Source: an uncultured Erysipelotrichaceae bacterium (GTDB taxonomy: Bacteria; Bacillota_I; Bacilli_A; Erysipelotrichales; Erysipelotrichaceae). From it: 58,978 nucleotides of DNA. The first letter of the stretch is position 1. Each line of letters opens with the position of its first letter. Location of the stretch: contig CAMCSA010000010.1 of the NCBI GenBank assembly GCA_945877405.1, positions 1 through 58,978 of the forward strand, written 5' to 3'. Under the pieces are notes generated by a model. That model did no database searches. It was given only the letters and a program-made list of their open reading frames with translations, and was not told where the DNA came from. The translations under genes were made by a program, and so were the position numbers. Below, piece by piece: positions 9,343 to 18,503 of the stretch.

Positions 9343-10167
9343 ATGAAAAACATACATGTATTTACAGCAGATGTTGACCGTACATTGCGTGGAACCGGGG
9401 CAGGTATCCCAGGTCCACTGACCTTATCCGCCTTTGAAAAACTTCATCAGAAAGGATGGCTGATCGGGATTGAGTCCGGTCGACCATTGTGGCAGGAAAT
9501 GGAAGATCATTACAAACAATGGAATCTTTCTTTCCAGTTTGATTTTATCATCGGCCTTAATGGCGGAGAGCTGATGGATCACCTGAATCACACTGTAGAA
9601 CGATATAACATGCTTTCCCCGCAAGATATCCGAAAGATTGTCGAAGCTGTAATCCCGTTTGGAGCAAATCCATTCATGTATCGGGATGGGTACATGTTTG
9701 CTTTACATACTGACGAAGGAACAGAAGCTTCTGCCTTACGTCATAACTCAAAAGTGGAGTTTGCACAGCAGTTGTCTGATATGTGGGAAATGAAAACATC
9801 CAAAATCCTTGTCAGAATTGATACACTGGATGATCCGGATGGCTTTGTATCCTATTGCCAGTCCCATCTGACAAGTGAAACTGTAACATGTTTCAAAACA
9901 ACACCATTCATGTTTGAATTCCAGTCTCCATTCAATTCAAAAGGAACCGCATTACATCGTTTCTGCACAAATCACAACATCACACCAGAGGAAGTCATCG
10001 CCTTTGGTGATTCCGAAAATGATATCCCAATGATGGAATATGCAGGAACATGTGTAGCAGTGGACAATGCCATGGATGAAGTCAAAGCAGTTGCTGATGC
10101 AATCTGTCCATCTGTTGATGATGATGGTGTTGGAAAATACCTGTACGAAACATTCCTGCAACAGTAA
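9343..10167 (+). CDS. Cof-type HAD-IIB phosphatase
   Basis: A 274-residue cytoplasmic hydrolase with the HAD nucleophile motif DVDRT at residues 10-14 and the C-terminal motif FGDSENDIPMMEYAG (Mg-binding acidic residues). The middle is a IIB-type cap. Such enzymes dephosphorylate sugar phosphates, PLP or FMN; the substrate cannot be read from sequence. It is transcribed convergently with the aldolase gene and shares a bidirectional terminator with it. A paralogue lies at 20611-21444. AGGAG precedes the start. Confidence 0.85.
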   Translation: MKNIHVFTADVDRTLRGTGAGIPGPLTLSAFEKLHQKGWLIGIESGRPLWQEMEDHYKQWNLSFQFDFIIGLNGGELMDHLNHTVERYNMLSPQDIRKIVEAVIPFGANPFMYRDGYMFALHTDEGTEASALRHNSKVEFAQQLSDMWEMKTSKILVRIDTLDDPDGFVSYCQSHLTSETVTCFKTTPFMFEFQSPFNSKGTALHRFCTNHNITPEEVIAFGDSENDIPMMEYAGTCVAVDNAMDEVKAVADAICPSVDDDGVGKYLYETFLQQ

Positions 10168-10171
10168 AAAC

Positions 10172-10204
10172 AATGGCCATACATCCCGTATGACCATTTT
10201 CTTT
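10172..10204. terminator. Bidirectional terminator
   Basis: AATGG-C-CATAC-ATCCC-GTATG-A-CCATT stem with T-rich sequence on both sides, between the convergent HAD and aldolase genes. Confidence 0.8.
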
Positions 10205-10883
10205 ATTTCAGATAATCTTTCATCGTTTTTTCTGCACCACCGATTTTTGCAAAATCCGTGCAGAAATCACATACCGCCTGATCAATGGCTGCATTTTTGA
10301 CAAAGCCATCAATGACATCCGGTGCAGCTGTAGCAGAACCTACGCCATAGGCACACAGTTCCTTGACCTGCTGACTGTTTTTAAAGGATGCCGCAAGTAC
10401 CATGCAGTCCATGTTGTTGCGTGTCAGGATATCATGGATTTCCTTTGTGACAGCAATGCCATCATAGCCCATGTTATCAATACGGTTGACATAAGGTGCC
10501 ACATAGGATGCACCAGCCTTAGCAGCAAGATATGCCTGCATTGGTGTATAGACAACCGTACCGCATGTTGTAATACCCATTTCCTTCAGCTTGCGGATTG
10601 CCTTGAACCCTTCTGGGATGGAAGGAATCTTGACAATGGTTTCCTTTCCATATGCTTGTGTGATCGCAACCGCATCTTCAATCATACCCTGTGCGTCCAA
10701 TGGTACTGCCTGGACAAACAGCGGATCGTTACCGATGATGGAACGGATTTCACTCAGAACTTCCTTTGGATCCCTTCCTGATTTATACAGGATGGATGGA
10801 TTTGTTGTAACCCCATCAACCGGGTACAGATCATATAATCTTCTGATCTGTTCTGTATTGGCATCATCAATGAATAATTTCAT
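10203..10883 (-). CDS. Transaldolase-family fructose-6-phosphate aldolase-like (FSA/TalC type)
   Basis: A 226-residue class I aldolase. MKLFIDDANTEQI and DGVTTNPSIL are the N-terminal signature; the Schiff-base lysine is in ETIVKIPSIPEG (about residue 84); GTVVYTPMQAYLAAKAGA and PYVNRID complete the barrel motifs. Family members cleave fructose 6-phosphate or 1-deoxy ketose phosphates to glyceraldehyde 3-phosphate plus dihydroxyacetone or hydroxyacetone. It is 23 bp behind the glycyl-radical enzyme gene, the same pairing as ybiW and fsaA in E. coli, so it probably acts on that enzyme's product. AAAGGAG precedes the start. Confidence 0.88.
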   Translation of the reverse strand: MKLFIDDANTEQIRRLYDLYPVDGVTTNPSILYKSGRDPKEVLSEIRSIIGNDPLFVQAVPLDAQGMIEDAVAITQAYGKETIVKIPSIPEGFKAIRKLKEMGITTCGTVVYTPMQAYLAAKAGASYVAPYVNRIDNMGYDGIAVTKEIHDILTRNNMDCMVLAASFKNSQQVKELCAYGVGSATAAPDVIDGFVKNAAIDQAVCDFCTDFAKIGGAEKTMKDYLK

Positions 10884-10906
10884 ATGTATTCTGTTTCTCC
10901 TTTTTC

Positions 10907-13321
10907 TTACAGGCTCTGCTCTGTTCTGCCGATGATATCGTCCTGTGTCTTTCTGGACAGGACATTGAAGAAAGCACTGTAGCCTGCAACTCTGACAATC
11001 AGATCCTTGTGGTTTTCCGGATGAAGCTGCGCATCAATCAGTGTTTCTCTGGATACGATGTTGTACTGCACATGGTAACCATGCAGACGATTGAAAAAAG
11101 CACGGATCAGCATTTCAAGCTTTGCCTTGTTTTCATCTGTGGATAACATCTGCGGTGTCATCTTCTGATTCAGCAGTACGCCTCCTGTAATCTTTTCTGT
11201 CGGCAGCTTGGATACGGATTTAAATACTGCTGTAGGACCATGCTTGTCACAGTTATGTGCTGGTGAGCATCCTTCCGCCAGTGGCTCAAATGCCTTTCTG
11301 CCATCTGGGGTGGCTTTTGTTCCCATACCCTGACCGACATTGGCAGAGATGGAAGAAGTTCCACCATAACGGATACCACCGATCGGTCCTCTGCCAAATC
11401 TTGTATTCGGATACTTTGTGATTTCATCCAGATACGGTTCATATGCCTTTACAACAAGCTGATCGACGCTGTCATCATCATTGCCGTATTTCGGTGCATC
11501 TTCAATCAGCATCTTCTGAATCTTCTGATTTTCATATGATGTAAAATCATCGAGGATGGCATCCCATAACTGCTGTGGTGTGATCTTTTTTTCATCATAG
11601 ACAAGCTTTTTAATCGCTGCCAAAGAATCTGCCATGTTGGCAATACCAACCTGTAAGCCTGAAATGAAGTCATAGACAGCACCACCTTCCTTGATGGACT
11701 TACCACGAGCCAGACAGTCATCTGTCAAAGTGGAGCATAGAATATCCGGTACATCCCTTTCACTTGCCTTGTCAATCGCGTTTTCAACGATGACACTGTA
11801 TCGTGTCATTTCACGCAGGCTTTCTTCCCATGCTTCCATCAGCTGATCATAACTGCTCATTTCCGTAAACATACCATGGCCTTTGACAAACCGTTTCCCG
11901 CTTGTCAGATCCACACCATCATTCATCACACATAATAACAGGCGTGGAAAATTGATATAGGACATACCTGTACAACGGTAGCCCCACTTGCCAGGAACTG
12001 CCGTTTCCACACATCCGATTGCACTGTAGTTGTAGGCATCTTCCTTTTTTACACCCCAGTTGATGAAGGATGGAATGATGACTTCATCATTATTGAAGGC
12101 AGGCATACCAAAGCCAAGCTTCATGACTTCAATACACTCATCAAAAAACTGCTGATTCAGGTTTGCATGATATCTGACTGTCAGGTTAGGCTGTGTCAGA
12201 CGAGTCTGGGCAACAGAGCGCAGTACAAGCCAGCTGAGTGGATTGACCGCATCCTTTCCGTCTGTTGTCTGACCTCCGATTGTCACATTCTGATACATTG
12301 GAGATCCGGCTGAAGAAAGTGTATGCGCCTGAGATCTGACCTTGTTGATGGTCAGTGTCTTAATCCACAGGTTTGTCAACATCTCCAATGCTTCCTCTTC
12401 CGTGATTCTTCCTTCATCCATGTCTTTTCTGAAGTATGGATACATGTACTGATCAAATCTGCCATAGCTTAAGGAATGACCATTAGATTCAATCTGTAGA
12501 ATCAGCTGAATGAACCAGACAGACTGAACTGCTTCATGAAATGTGGATGCAGGTTCATACGGAACTCTTGCGCACACCTCACTGATTTCAAGCAGCTCTG
12601 CACGTCTTGTTTCGTCTATTTCCTTTTCCGCCATCTGCTTTGCCAGTGCACTGTAACGGAGTGCATATGTATGTACGGCATCAATGACAGTCAATACAGA
12701 CTTATAGAATACATTCTTATCAATGTTTTCCGGTATTGTGAAGTCAAGCTGACCCTGCAGCTGACGTGCTCTTTCTTCAAATCCTTTCAATCCGTATTTC
12801 AGAAGTTTTTCATAGTTGACCGCAAGGTGCGCATCTCCAGCATTCAGTTTACCTTCCATACCGAATACACCGGTTTCCATGAAAACACTGACCTCATCTG
12901 GAAGCAAAGCCTCTCCTCTTGCACGAAGGTTGTTGTTTTCCCAATATGGAGCGATATCCCGTAACTGTTTCTTTGTTTCTTCTGTAATGTAGAACACATC
13001 ACCATCTCTTTTTTCAAACAGATCGAGTTCATTCAGAACAAATTCCATTGTATATTCCGGAAAGATCGGCGCATTGCAGTTTTTTGTTGCCTGATTACCG
13101 ACGATCAGAGTGTCATCTTCAATATAGATGGACATCTTTTCCAGAATGTTTTTCAGCATCAGTGCACGTACCATGTAACGTGGCTGATTCTGGCTTGAGC
13201 GATAACTTTCCGTTGCGAGTACTGCACGCTGAGCATCAATATAAGGTTTTTCGTCGAGCACCTGCTGTCTGAAGTGCTGCATTCTTTCTGTCAGTCTGCC
13301 GAAGTGAGCTGTGTTTTCCAT
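10907..13321 (-). CDS. Glycyl-radical enzyme, PFL2/YbiW-like
   Basis: An 804-residue oxygen-sensitive radical enzyme. The active-site cysteine lies in YSAIGCVETAVPGKWG near residue 440, and the glycyl radical loop is RVAGYSAFF near residue 781. GCVE with a following Thr-Ala resembles the glycerol-dehydratase-like/PFL2 clade rather than true pyruvate formate-lyase, which has adjacent Cys-Cys. The activase is encoded divergently and an FSA-type aldolase lies downstream. I recall that YbiW-type enzymes have been reported to open 1,5-anhydroglucitol 6-phosphate to 1-deoxyfructose 6-phosphate, and the aldolase pairing fits this, but the substrate here is inference. AAAGGGAAG precedes the start. 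Confidence 0.9.
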   Translation of the reverse strand: MENTAHFGRLTERMQHFRQQVLDEKPYIDAQRAVLATESYRSSQNQPRYMVRALMLKNILEKMSIYIEDDTLIVGNQATKNCNAPIFPEYTMEFVLNELDLFEKRDGDVFYITEETKKQLRDIAPYWENNNLRARGEALLPDEVSVFMETGVFGMEGKLNAGDAHLAVNYEKLLKYGLKGFEERARQLQGQLDFTIPENIDKNVFYKSVLTVIDAVHTYALRYSALAKQMAEKEIDETRRAELLEISEVCARVPYEPASTFHEAVQSVWFIQLILQIESNGHSLSYGRFDQYMYPYFRKDMDEGRITEEEALEMLTNLWIKTLTINKVRSQAHTLSSAGSPMYQNVTIGGQTTDGKDAVNPLSWLVLRSVAQTRLTQPNLTVRYHANLNQQFFDECIEVMKLGFGMPAFNNDEVIIPSFINWGVKKEDAYNYSAIGCVETAVPGKWGYRCTGMSYINFPRLLLCVMNDGVDLTSGKRFVKGHGMFTEMSSYDQLMEAWEESLREMTRYSVIVENAIDKASERDVPDILCSTLTDDCLARGKSIKEGGAVYDFISGLQVGIANMADSLAAIKKLVYDEKKITPQQLWDAILDDFTSYENQKIQKMLIEDAPKYGNDDDSVDQLVVKAYEPYLDEITKYPNTRFGRGPIGGIRYGGTSSISANVGQGMGTKATPDGRKAFEPLAEGCSPAHNCDKHGPTAVFKSVSKLPTEKITGGVLLNQKMTPQMLSTDENKAKLEMLIRAFFNRLHGYHVQYNIVSRETLIDAQLHPENHKDLIVRVAGYSAFFNVLSRKTQDDIIGRTEQSL

Positions 13322-13366
13322 ATCTTCCCTTTCATTCGTAACTGTTATTAGTTCTTTTTATATTTC

Positions 13367-13420
13367 AAATGTAACTCAAAATTTATTTTGTGTCAATTAT
13401 TATCGATTTGAATTACATTT
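13367..13420. promoter_or_regulatory. Divergent control region: GRE promoter and flanking inverted repeat
   Basis: On the minus strand TTGACA (13396-13391) and TACATT (13373-13368) are 17 bp apart, a good sigma-A promoter for the radical enzyme. The arms AAATGTAACTCAAA (13367-13380) and TTTGAATTACATTT (13407-13420) form an inverted repeat with one mismatch, flanking the promoter. A separate direct repeat, TTTCATTCGTAA, occurs at 13330-13341 and 13425-13436. Either could be the site of the DeoR regulator encoded downstream. Confidence 0.55.
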
Positions 13421-13446
13421 ATAGTTTCATTCGTAAGTATTTACTG

Positions 13447-13474
13447 TTGTAAACGAACATAAACATGTTATAAT
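13447..13474 (+). promoter_or_regulatory. Promoter of the activase-deoR operon
   Basis: TTGTAA and TATAAT with a 16-bp spacer, about 20 bp before the activase start. The TTTCATTCGTAA repeat ends 10 bp upstream of the -35 box. Confidence 0.6.
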
Positions 13475-13493
13475 CAGCCTGGAAGTGAAGGTA

Positions 13494-14414
13494 ATGCAGA
13501 TGAGAAAAGCAGATCGAACAAAAACAGGCACCGTATTCAACATTCAGAAATTCTCCGTCAATGACGGTCCAGGGATCCGTACTGTCGTATTTTTCAAGGG
13601 GTGTCCATTACACTGTAAATGGTGTGCCAACCCGGAAAGCCAGCTGCCAAAGGTACAGCTGTTCCATGATGTGAAAAAATGCATCCATTGCATGCACTGC
13701 ATGGAAGTATGCCCAAAGCATGCCATTACATATAAGAATAACCGAATTCATGTCAATCACAGTTTATGTGATGCATGTGGTGCATGTATCAAAGACTGTC
13801 CAGGTTCTGCCTTAAGTAAAGAAGGCTATGAAACAACAGTTGAAAAAGTCATTCAGGAAGTCATGCAGGACGAAGTCTTCTATGAGGAAAGTGGTGGCGG
13901 CATCACGCTATCTGGAGGAGAGCTGTTCATGCAGTGGCAGTTTGCAGAAGAAATCCTGCTTGCTGCCAAAGAAGAAGGACTGCATACATGTTGTGAAACA
14001 ACAGGATTTGTCAAAGAAGAGATCTTTGAAAGAGTGATTGAGCTTGTGGATCACGTTTTCTTTGATGTCAAACATTACAATAACCTCAAACACAAAGAAG
14101 GTACCGGGGTTGAACAGACACTGATTCTATCCAACCTCAAAAAAGCAGTATCCATGGGTAAAACCGTATTACCAAGAATCCCTGTCATTCCAGGATTCAA
14201 TGACTCCAATGAAGATGCAGCAGGATTTGCACAGGTACTCAAAGATGCCGGTGCTACCCGTGTACAGCTGTTGCCATTCCATCAGTTTGGCGAAAACAAA
14301 TATGATCTGCTGGACCAGCCATATGCCTACCATGATACAACCGCCCTGCACAGGGAAGATCTTGAAGAATACAGAAACATCCTAGTACAGGCTGGTATTG
14401 ATGCATTTTTCTGA
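13494..14414 (+). CDS. Glycyl-radical enzyme activating enzyme (radical SAM)
   Basis: A 306-residue radical-SAM protein that installs the glycyl radical on the divergently encoded enzyme. GCPLHCKWC gives the CxxxCxxC ligand set for the SAM-binding 4Fe-4S cluster. A ferredoxin-like insert with two clusters follows (CIHCMHCMEVCPKH and CDACGACIKDCPG), as in PflC/YbiY-type activases. SGGE (TLSGGELFMQW) is the SAM amino-group motif. Start is uncertain: ATG at 13494 and 13500 both have purine-rich sites about 8 bases upstream, and a GTG at 13485 is less likely. The DeoR gene follows after 8 bp. Confidence 0.92.
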   Translation: MQMRKADRTKTGTVFNIQKFSVNDGPGIRTVVFFKGCPLHCKWCANPESQLPKVQLFHDVKKCIHCMHCMEVCPKHAITYKNNRIHVNHSLCDACGACIKDCPGSALSKEGYETTVEKVIQEVMQDEVFYEESGGGITLSGGELFMQWQFAEEILLAAKEEGLHTCCETTGFVKEEIFERVIELVDHVFFDVKHYNNLKHKEGTGVEQTLILSNLKKAVSMGKTVLPRIPVIPGFNDSNEDAAGFAQVLKDAGATRVQLLPFHQFGENKYDLLDQPYAYHDTTALHREDLEEYRNILVQAGIDAFF

Positions 14415-14422
14415 GGCAATAT

Positions 14423-15166
14423 ATGAACGAAAGAACGAATCACATTCTGGAAATCCTGACAGACGAAAAGACAGCGGAAGTCACTTCTTTAGCACAACGC
14501 CTTCAGGTATCTCAGGTTACGATCCGTAAGGATCTTGATTTCCTGGAAAACAAAGGGCTCATCCATCGTGAACACGGCTATGCACGACTGTCCAATCCTG
14601 ATAATATGAATGGCAGACTTGCCTACCACTATGAAGCAAAAAAGGAAATCGCACAATCTGCAGCTCAGCTTGTACAGGACGGGGATACGATCATGATTGA
14701 AAGCGGCAGCTGCTGCGCAATTCTGGCAGATACACTTGCTACACAGAAAAAGAATCTGACCATCATCACTAACAGCGCCTTTATCGCATCCTATATCTCC
14801 TCTTCGGATACCCACGTCATTCTGCTTGGGGGAGATTATCAGAAGGATTCGCAGGTTAACGTAGGCCCGCTTATCAGATTATGTGCCGAAAACTGGTGCG
14901 TATCCCGTTTCTTCATCGGTGCAGACGGTTATTCTTCCCGCTTCGGTTTTTCCAATGCCGATCCATTACGTGCCCAGGCAGTTCGTGATATGGCATTACA
15001 GGCACAGCACGTCATTGTATTAACTGAAAGCAGCAAGTTTACTTCCCCTGCCCGTAATCCTCTGAATCTGAAAAACGGTATTTCCACCGTTATTACAGAT
15101 AAAAACATCCCATCCTCCTGCAAAGAAGAGTTGAAAAACAAGGGCATCACACTGATTGAGTGCTGA
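14423..15166 (+). CDS. DeoR/GlpR-family transcriptional regulator
   Basis: A 247-residue sugar-phosphate-responsive repressor. Residues 1-56 form the DeoR winged helix (ILEILTDEKTAEVTSLAQRL, then VSQVTIRKDLDFLENKGLI). The C-terminal DeoR sensor domain has the motif IESGSCCAILAD near residue 92 and a late FIGADGYSSRFGF. It is co-transcribed with the activase and probably represses both arms of the divergent radical-enzyme locus; the inverted and direct repeats at 13330-13436 are candidate sites. Confidence 0.88.
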   Translation: MNERTNHILEILTDEKTAEVTSLAQRLQVSQVTIRKDLDFLENKGLIHREHGYARLSNPDNMNGRLAYHYEAKKEIAQSAAQLVQDGDTIMIESGSCCAILADTLATQKKNLTIITNSAFIASYISSSDTHVILLGGDYQKDSQVNVGPLIRLCAENWCVSRFFIGADGYSSRFGFSNADPLRAQAVRDMALQAQHVIVLTESSKFTSPARNPLNLKNGISTVITDKNIPSSCKEELKNKGITLIEC

Positions 15167-15210
15167 TGCCTTTTTACATGAAAAAGGCATCTTCCAAAAA
15201 GAAGATACCC
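15165..15210. terminator. Convergent terminator region
   Basis: GATGCCTTTTT-ACATG-AAAAAGGCATC is a perfect 11-bp stem starting at the deoR stop codon. On the minus strand a second hairpin (ATCTTC/GAAGAT) leads into CCTTTTT and can end the DAHP synthase transcript. Confidence 0.7.
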
Positions 15211-15214
15211 TGCA

Positions 15215-16243
15215 CTAACATAATTCAGCCAGTGTATAAATCAGCTGTTCACTCTTTTCCCAGCCAAGGCATGGGTCTGTAATGGATTTACCATAAACAG
15301 TTCCGTCTGTCGATTGGCATCCATCAACTAAATAGCTCTCTACCATCAGTCCTTTGACAAGACTTCTGATTTCCTGTGATTCTTTTCTGGAATGCATGAC
15401 ATCGCAGGCAATACGGATCTGCTGTTCATACTGCTTACCGGAATTGGAATGATTGCAGTCAACAATACAGGATGGATTCTGCAGTCCGCTGTTTTCATAC
15501 AGATGATACAGTTCCATCAGATCTTCGTAGTGGTAATTGGCATGGGCATGATTGAACTTATCCACATAGCCACGCAGAATCGCATGTGCAAGCGGATTCC
15601 CGTCCGTTTCCACTTCCCATCCACGATATACGAACTTCTGAGCTGCCTGAGCAGCGGTAATGGCATTCATCATAACAGAAAGATCACCACCTGTCGGGTT
15701 TTTCATACCCGCAGGAATGCCGATGCCGGAAGCTGTAATACGATGTTGCTGATCTTCCACGCTTCGTGCACCTACCGCAACATAGCTTAAAAGATCAGAA
15801 AGATATGCATGGTTTTCCGGATACAGCATTTCTTCTGCGCATGTAAAACCTGTTTTTGTCACAACATCCGCATGCAGTTTCCGGATTGCAATGATGCCGG
15901 CAAGCATGTCTTCTTTCTGATGTGGATCCGGCTGATGCAGCATACCTTTATAGCCTGTACCCTTTGTGCGTGGCTTATTTGTATAGACACGTGGAATCAT
16001 GAAGATTCTGTCCTTTACCTTTTCCTGTACCACAGCAAGTTTTTCCATATATTCCAGAACTGCATCTTCTCGATCTGCACTGCATGGACCGATGATCAGA
16101 ATCAGTCGATCATCTTTTCCTGTAAAGATATCTTCGATTTCCTGATCCCGCTTCGCCTTGGTTCTGCGAATCTCTTCATTCAGTGGAAATGCCGCCTTCA
16201 GCTCTTCCGGTGTTGGAAGCTCCTGTATATGTCTCATTTTCAT
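15215..16243 (-). CDS. 3-deoxy-7-phosphoheptulonate (DAHP) synthase, AroF/G/H type
   Basis: A 342-residue type I-alpha DAHP synthase, joining PEP and erythrose 4-phosphate as the first step of the shikimate pathway. Seen motifs are LILIIGPCSADRE, IPRVYTNKPRTKGTGYKG, GARSVEDQQHR, GNPLAHAILRG and CIVDCNHSNSGKQ (metal-ligand His). The start at 16243 has GGAG eight bases upstream; an ATG two codons earlier would be too close to it. Stands alone without other aro genes. A feedback-inhibitor type cannot be assigned by eye. Confidence 0.93.
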   Translation of the reverse strand: MKMRHIQELPTPEELKAAFPLNEEIRRTKAKRDQEIEDIFTGKDDRLILIIGPCSADREDAVLEYMEKLAVVQEKVKDRIFMIPRVYTNKPRTKGTGYKGMLHQPDPHQKEDMLAGIIAIRKLHADVVTKTGFTCAEEMLYPENHAYLSDLLSYVAVGARSVEDQQHRITASGIGIPAGMKNPTGGDLSVMMNAITAAQAAQKFVYRGWEVETDGNPLAHAILRGYVDKFNHAHANYHYEDLMELYHLYENSGLQNPSCIVDCNHSNSGKQYEQQIRIACDVMHSRKESQEIRSLVKGLMVESYLVDGCQSTDGTVYGKSITDPCLGWEKSEQLIYTLAELC

Positions 16244-16309
16244 ATTCATTTCTCCGTCATGAAAATAAACTATCATATTTCTGAAAGCATTTCAAAAGAA
16301 ATACTTGTG

Positions 16310-16340
16310 AAAAAAGAGAAGATTTTAGCAACCTTCTCTT
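16310..16340 (-). terminator. Intrinsic terminator after glgB
   Basis: Minus-strand AGAGAAG/CTTCTCT 7-bp stem with an 11-nt loop and six T, right after the glgB stop. Confidence 0.85.
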
Positions 16341-16346
16341 CCTATA

Positions 16347-18392
16347 TTACTTTGCAGTCTTTGTTTTCTTTTTGGCTGTTTTCTTTGCAGGCTTTTCTGC
16401 CTTTTCAGCCTTGACTGGCTTTTCTGCCTTTGGCTTTGGTTTTGTATAGTTGAAACGGAATACAGCTACACCATAAGCCGGGAGCGGATATTCGATGTAC
16501 TGTGGCTTTCCATCGCATTCGCCCTTTTTCGCAGCAAATACCTTCTTATTGTCCTTGTCTGTTGGAACTTCACCATGTTCATCCAGAATAAGTGTGTAGT
16601 TTGTCTTGCATGGTACACCCATTCTGAAGTCGTCTCTTGCTACTGGTGTGAAGTTGATAACAAACATCAGTGCATTCTTACCGGTTGCATCCTTTCTGAC
16701 AAAGGAGAAGATGGAACGGTCAGCATCATCAACAAGCAGCCATTCAAAACCTTCCCATGTATCATCGAGTGCATATAATGCAGGATACTTTCTGTACATG
16801 TGGAGCAGATCTTTGACATAGTTGTGCAGATCCTTATGAGATGGCTGTTCCAGTTCATTCCAGCTCAGTTCAGTTGCTTCACTCCATTCATGTTCCTGAC
16901 CGAAGTCCTGACCCATGAACAGCAGCTTCTTACCGGCATGGCCCATCATGAAGGCATAACCTGCCTTGAGGTTGGCAAACTTGTCATCACCAAGGCCTGG
17001 CATCTTATTGAGCATGGAGCACTTGAGATGTACGACTTCATCGTGGGAAAGAACAAGAATGAACTTTTCAGAATATGCGTAGGACATACCGAATGTCATC
17101 TTGTTGTGGTTGAACTTACGGAAATATGGATCCAGCTTCATATAATCCAGGAAGTCATGCATCCATCCCATATTCCACTTGTATGTAAAGCCAAGACCAT
17201 CATTTTCAGGTGCTTCTGTAATCTTCGGCCATGCTGTGGATTCTTCTGCAACGATGAATGTTCCGTCTTTTCTTCCACGGATCAGAGAATTCAGATGCTT
17301 GAAGAATTCCATTGCATCCAGGTTGCCATTGCCGCCATATTTATTGGCAACCCACTGTCCATCCTTACGTCCATAGTCCAGATACAGCATGGATGCAACC
17401 GCATCTACACGTAATCCATCAATATGGAATTCATCAAACCAGTACAGTGCATTACTGATCAAGAAGTTGCGTACTTCATTTTTGGAATAGTCGAAGATCT
17501 TTGTTCCCCAGTCCGGATGTTCCCCAAGTCTGGAGTCAGCATATTCATAGGTTGGTGTGCCATCAAACAATGCCAGACCATGACCATCACGTGGGAAATG
17601 TGCAGGTACCCAGTCAAGGATGACACCAATGCCTGCATCATGCATCTTTTCCACAAAATACTGGAAGTCTGCAGGAGAGCCATAACGGCTTGTCGGCGCA
17701 TAGTAACCTGTGACCTGATAACCCCATGAACCATCAAACGGATGTTCTGCAATACCCATCAGTTCCACATGTGTATAGCCCATCTCTGTACAGTAAGCAA
17801 CAAGTTCATCCGCATATTCACGGTAGTTCTTGAATCCGTCTTTTGTATCCGGATTCTTTCTCCATGAACCAAGATGCACTTCATAAATGGACATCGGGCT
17901 TTCAAACGTATTTGCTTCAGCTCGTGCCTTGAGCCACTTTGCATCTTTCCACTGATGTTCTGTAATGGATGCTGTTTTTGAAGCATTACCCGGTCTTAAT
18001 TCACTGGAGAATGCATATGGATCAGCCTTGAACAGTTGACGTCCGTCTGGTGTATGGATGACATACTTGTACAGTTCGCCATATCCCATACCCTCCACAA
18101 ATCCTTCAAAGATTCCGGAAGTGCCCTGTGGTACAAGTTCATTGACTTCCGGGTTCCAGTTTGTGGATTCACTGGCAACAGTAACTCTTGCCGCATGAGG
18201 TGCCCATACCGCAAAGTGCATGCCTTCCTTTCCATCAACCTGTGCCTTATGAGCACCCATCTTCTGATAAATTTTGTAGTTTCTGCCTTCACCGAAAAGA
18301 TAACGGTCATATTCTGTCAAAAAAACAGGATCCTTCTCAGGTGCAACTGCCACCTTTGCCTTCTTTTCTGCAGGATTCTTTTTTGCTGGCAT
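16347..18392 (-). CDS. glgB: 1,4-alpha-glucan branching enzyme with basic tails
   Basis: A 681-residue GH13 enzyme that forms alpha-1,6 branches in glycogen. A CBM48-like N-terminal domain is followed by the GH13 barrel with DWVPAHFP, GLRVDAVASML (nucleophile Asp), IVAEESTAWP (acid/base Glu) and LSHDEVVH (transition-state Asp). Odd features are a Lys/Ala-rich N-terminal leader of about 20 residues (MPAKKNPAEKKAKVAVAP) and a C-terminal tail of about 30 residues with repeated KAEKPxK units. These resemble nucleic-acid- or surface-binding tails and are not part of typical GlgB. No glgA, glgC or glgP is nearby. AAGGAG precedes the start. Confidence 0.93.
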   Translation of the reverse strand: MPAKKNPAEKKAKVAVAPEKDPVFLTEYDRYLFGEGRNYKIYQKMGAHKAQVDGKEGMHFAVWAPHAARVTVASESTNWNPEVNELVPQGTSGIFEGFVEGMGYGELYKYVIHTPDGRQLFKADPYAFSSELRPGNASKTASITEHQWKDAKWLKARAEANTFESPMSIYEVHLGSWRKNPDTKDGFKNYREYADELVAYCTEMGYTHVELMGIAEHPFDGSWGYQVTGYYAPTSRYGSPADFQYFVEKMHDAGIGVILDWVPAHFPRDGHGLALFDGTPTYEYADSRLGEHPDWGTKIFDYSKNEVRNFLISNALYWFDEFHIDGLRVDAVASMLYLDYGRKDGQWVANKYGGNGNLDAMEFFKHLNSLIRGRKDGTFIVAEESTAWPKITEAPENDGLGFTYKWNMGWMHDFLDYMKLDPYFRKFNHNKMTFGMSYAYSEKFILVLSHDEVVHLKCSMLNKMPGLGDDKFANLKAGYAFMMGHAGKKLLFMGQDFGQEHEWSEATELSWNELEQPSHKDLHNYVKDLLHMYRKYPALYALDDTWEGFEWLLVDDADRSIFSFVRKDATGKNALMFVINFTPVARDDFRMGVPCKTNYTLILDEHGEVPTDKDNKKVFAAKKGECDGKPQYIEYPLPAYGVAVFRFNYTKPKPKAEKPVKAEKAEKPAKKTAKKKTKTAK

Positions 18393-18430
18393 AATTAGCT
18401 CCTTTATAAAAATTCAATTTCTTTAAATGT

Positions 18431-18436
18431 ATTATA
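18431..18436 (-). promoter_or_regulatory. -10 element for glgB
   Basis: TATAAT on the minus strand about 40 bp before the glgB start. The upstream TTGCAT lies 20 bp away, longer than ideal. Confidence 0.4.
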
Positions 18437-18503
18437 CAACTTTTTCATAAATACCAATGCAAACTTGGTAAAAATTATGTGATAATTGATCATTGCGATC
18501 ACA

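Noticed and set aside
16800-17414. 204-residue plus-strand frame opposite glgB
   Set aside because: Lies wholly inside a confidently identified enzyme gene and has no recognisable domain.
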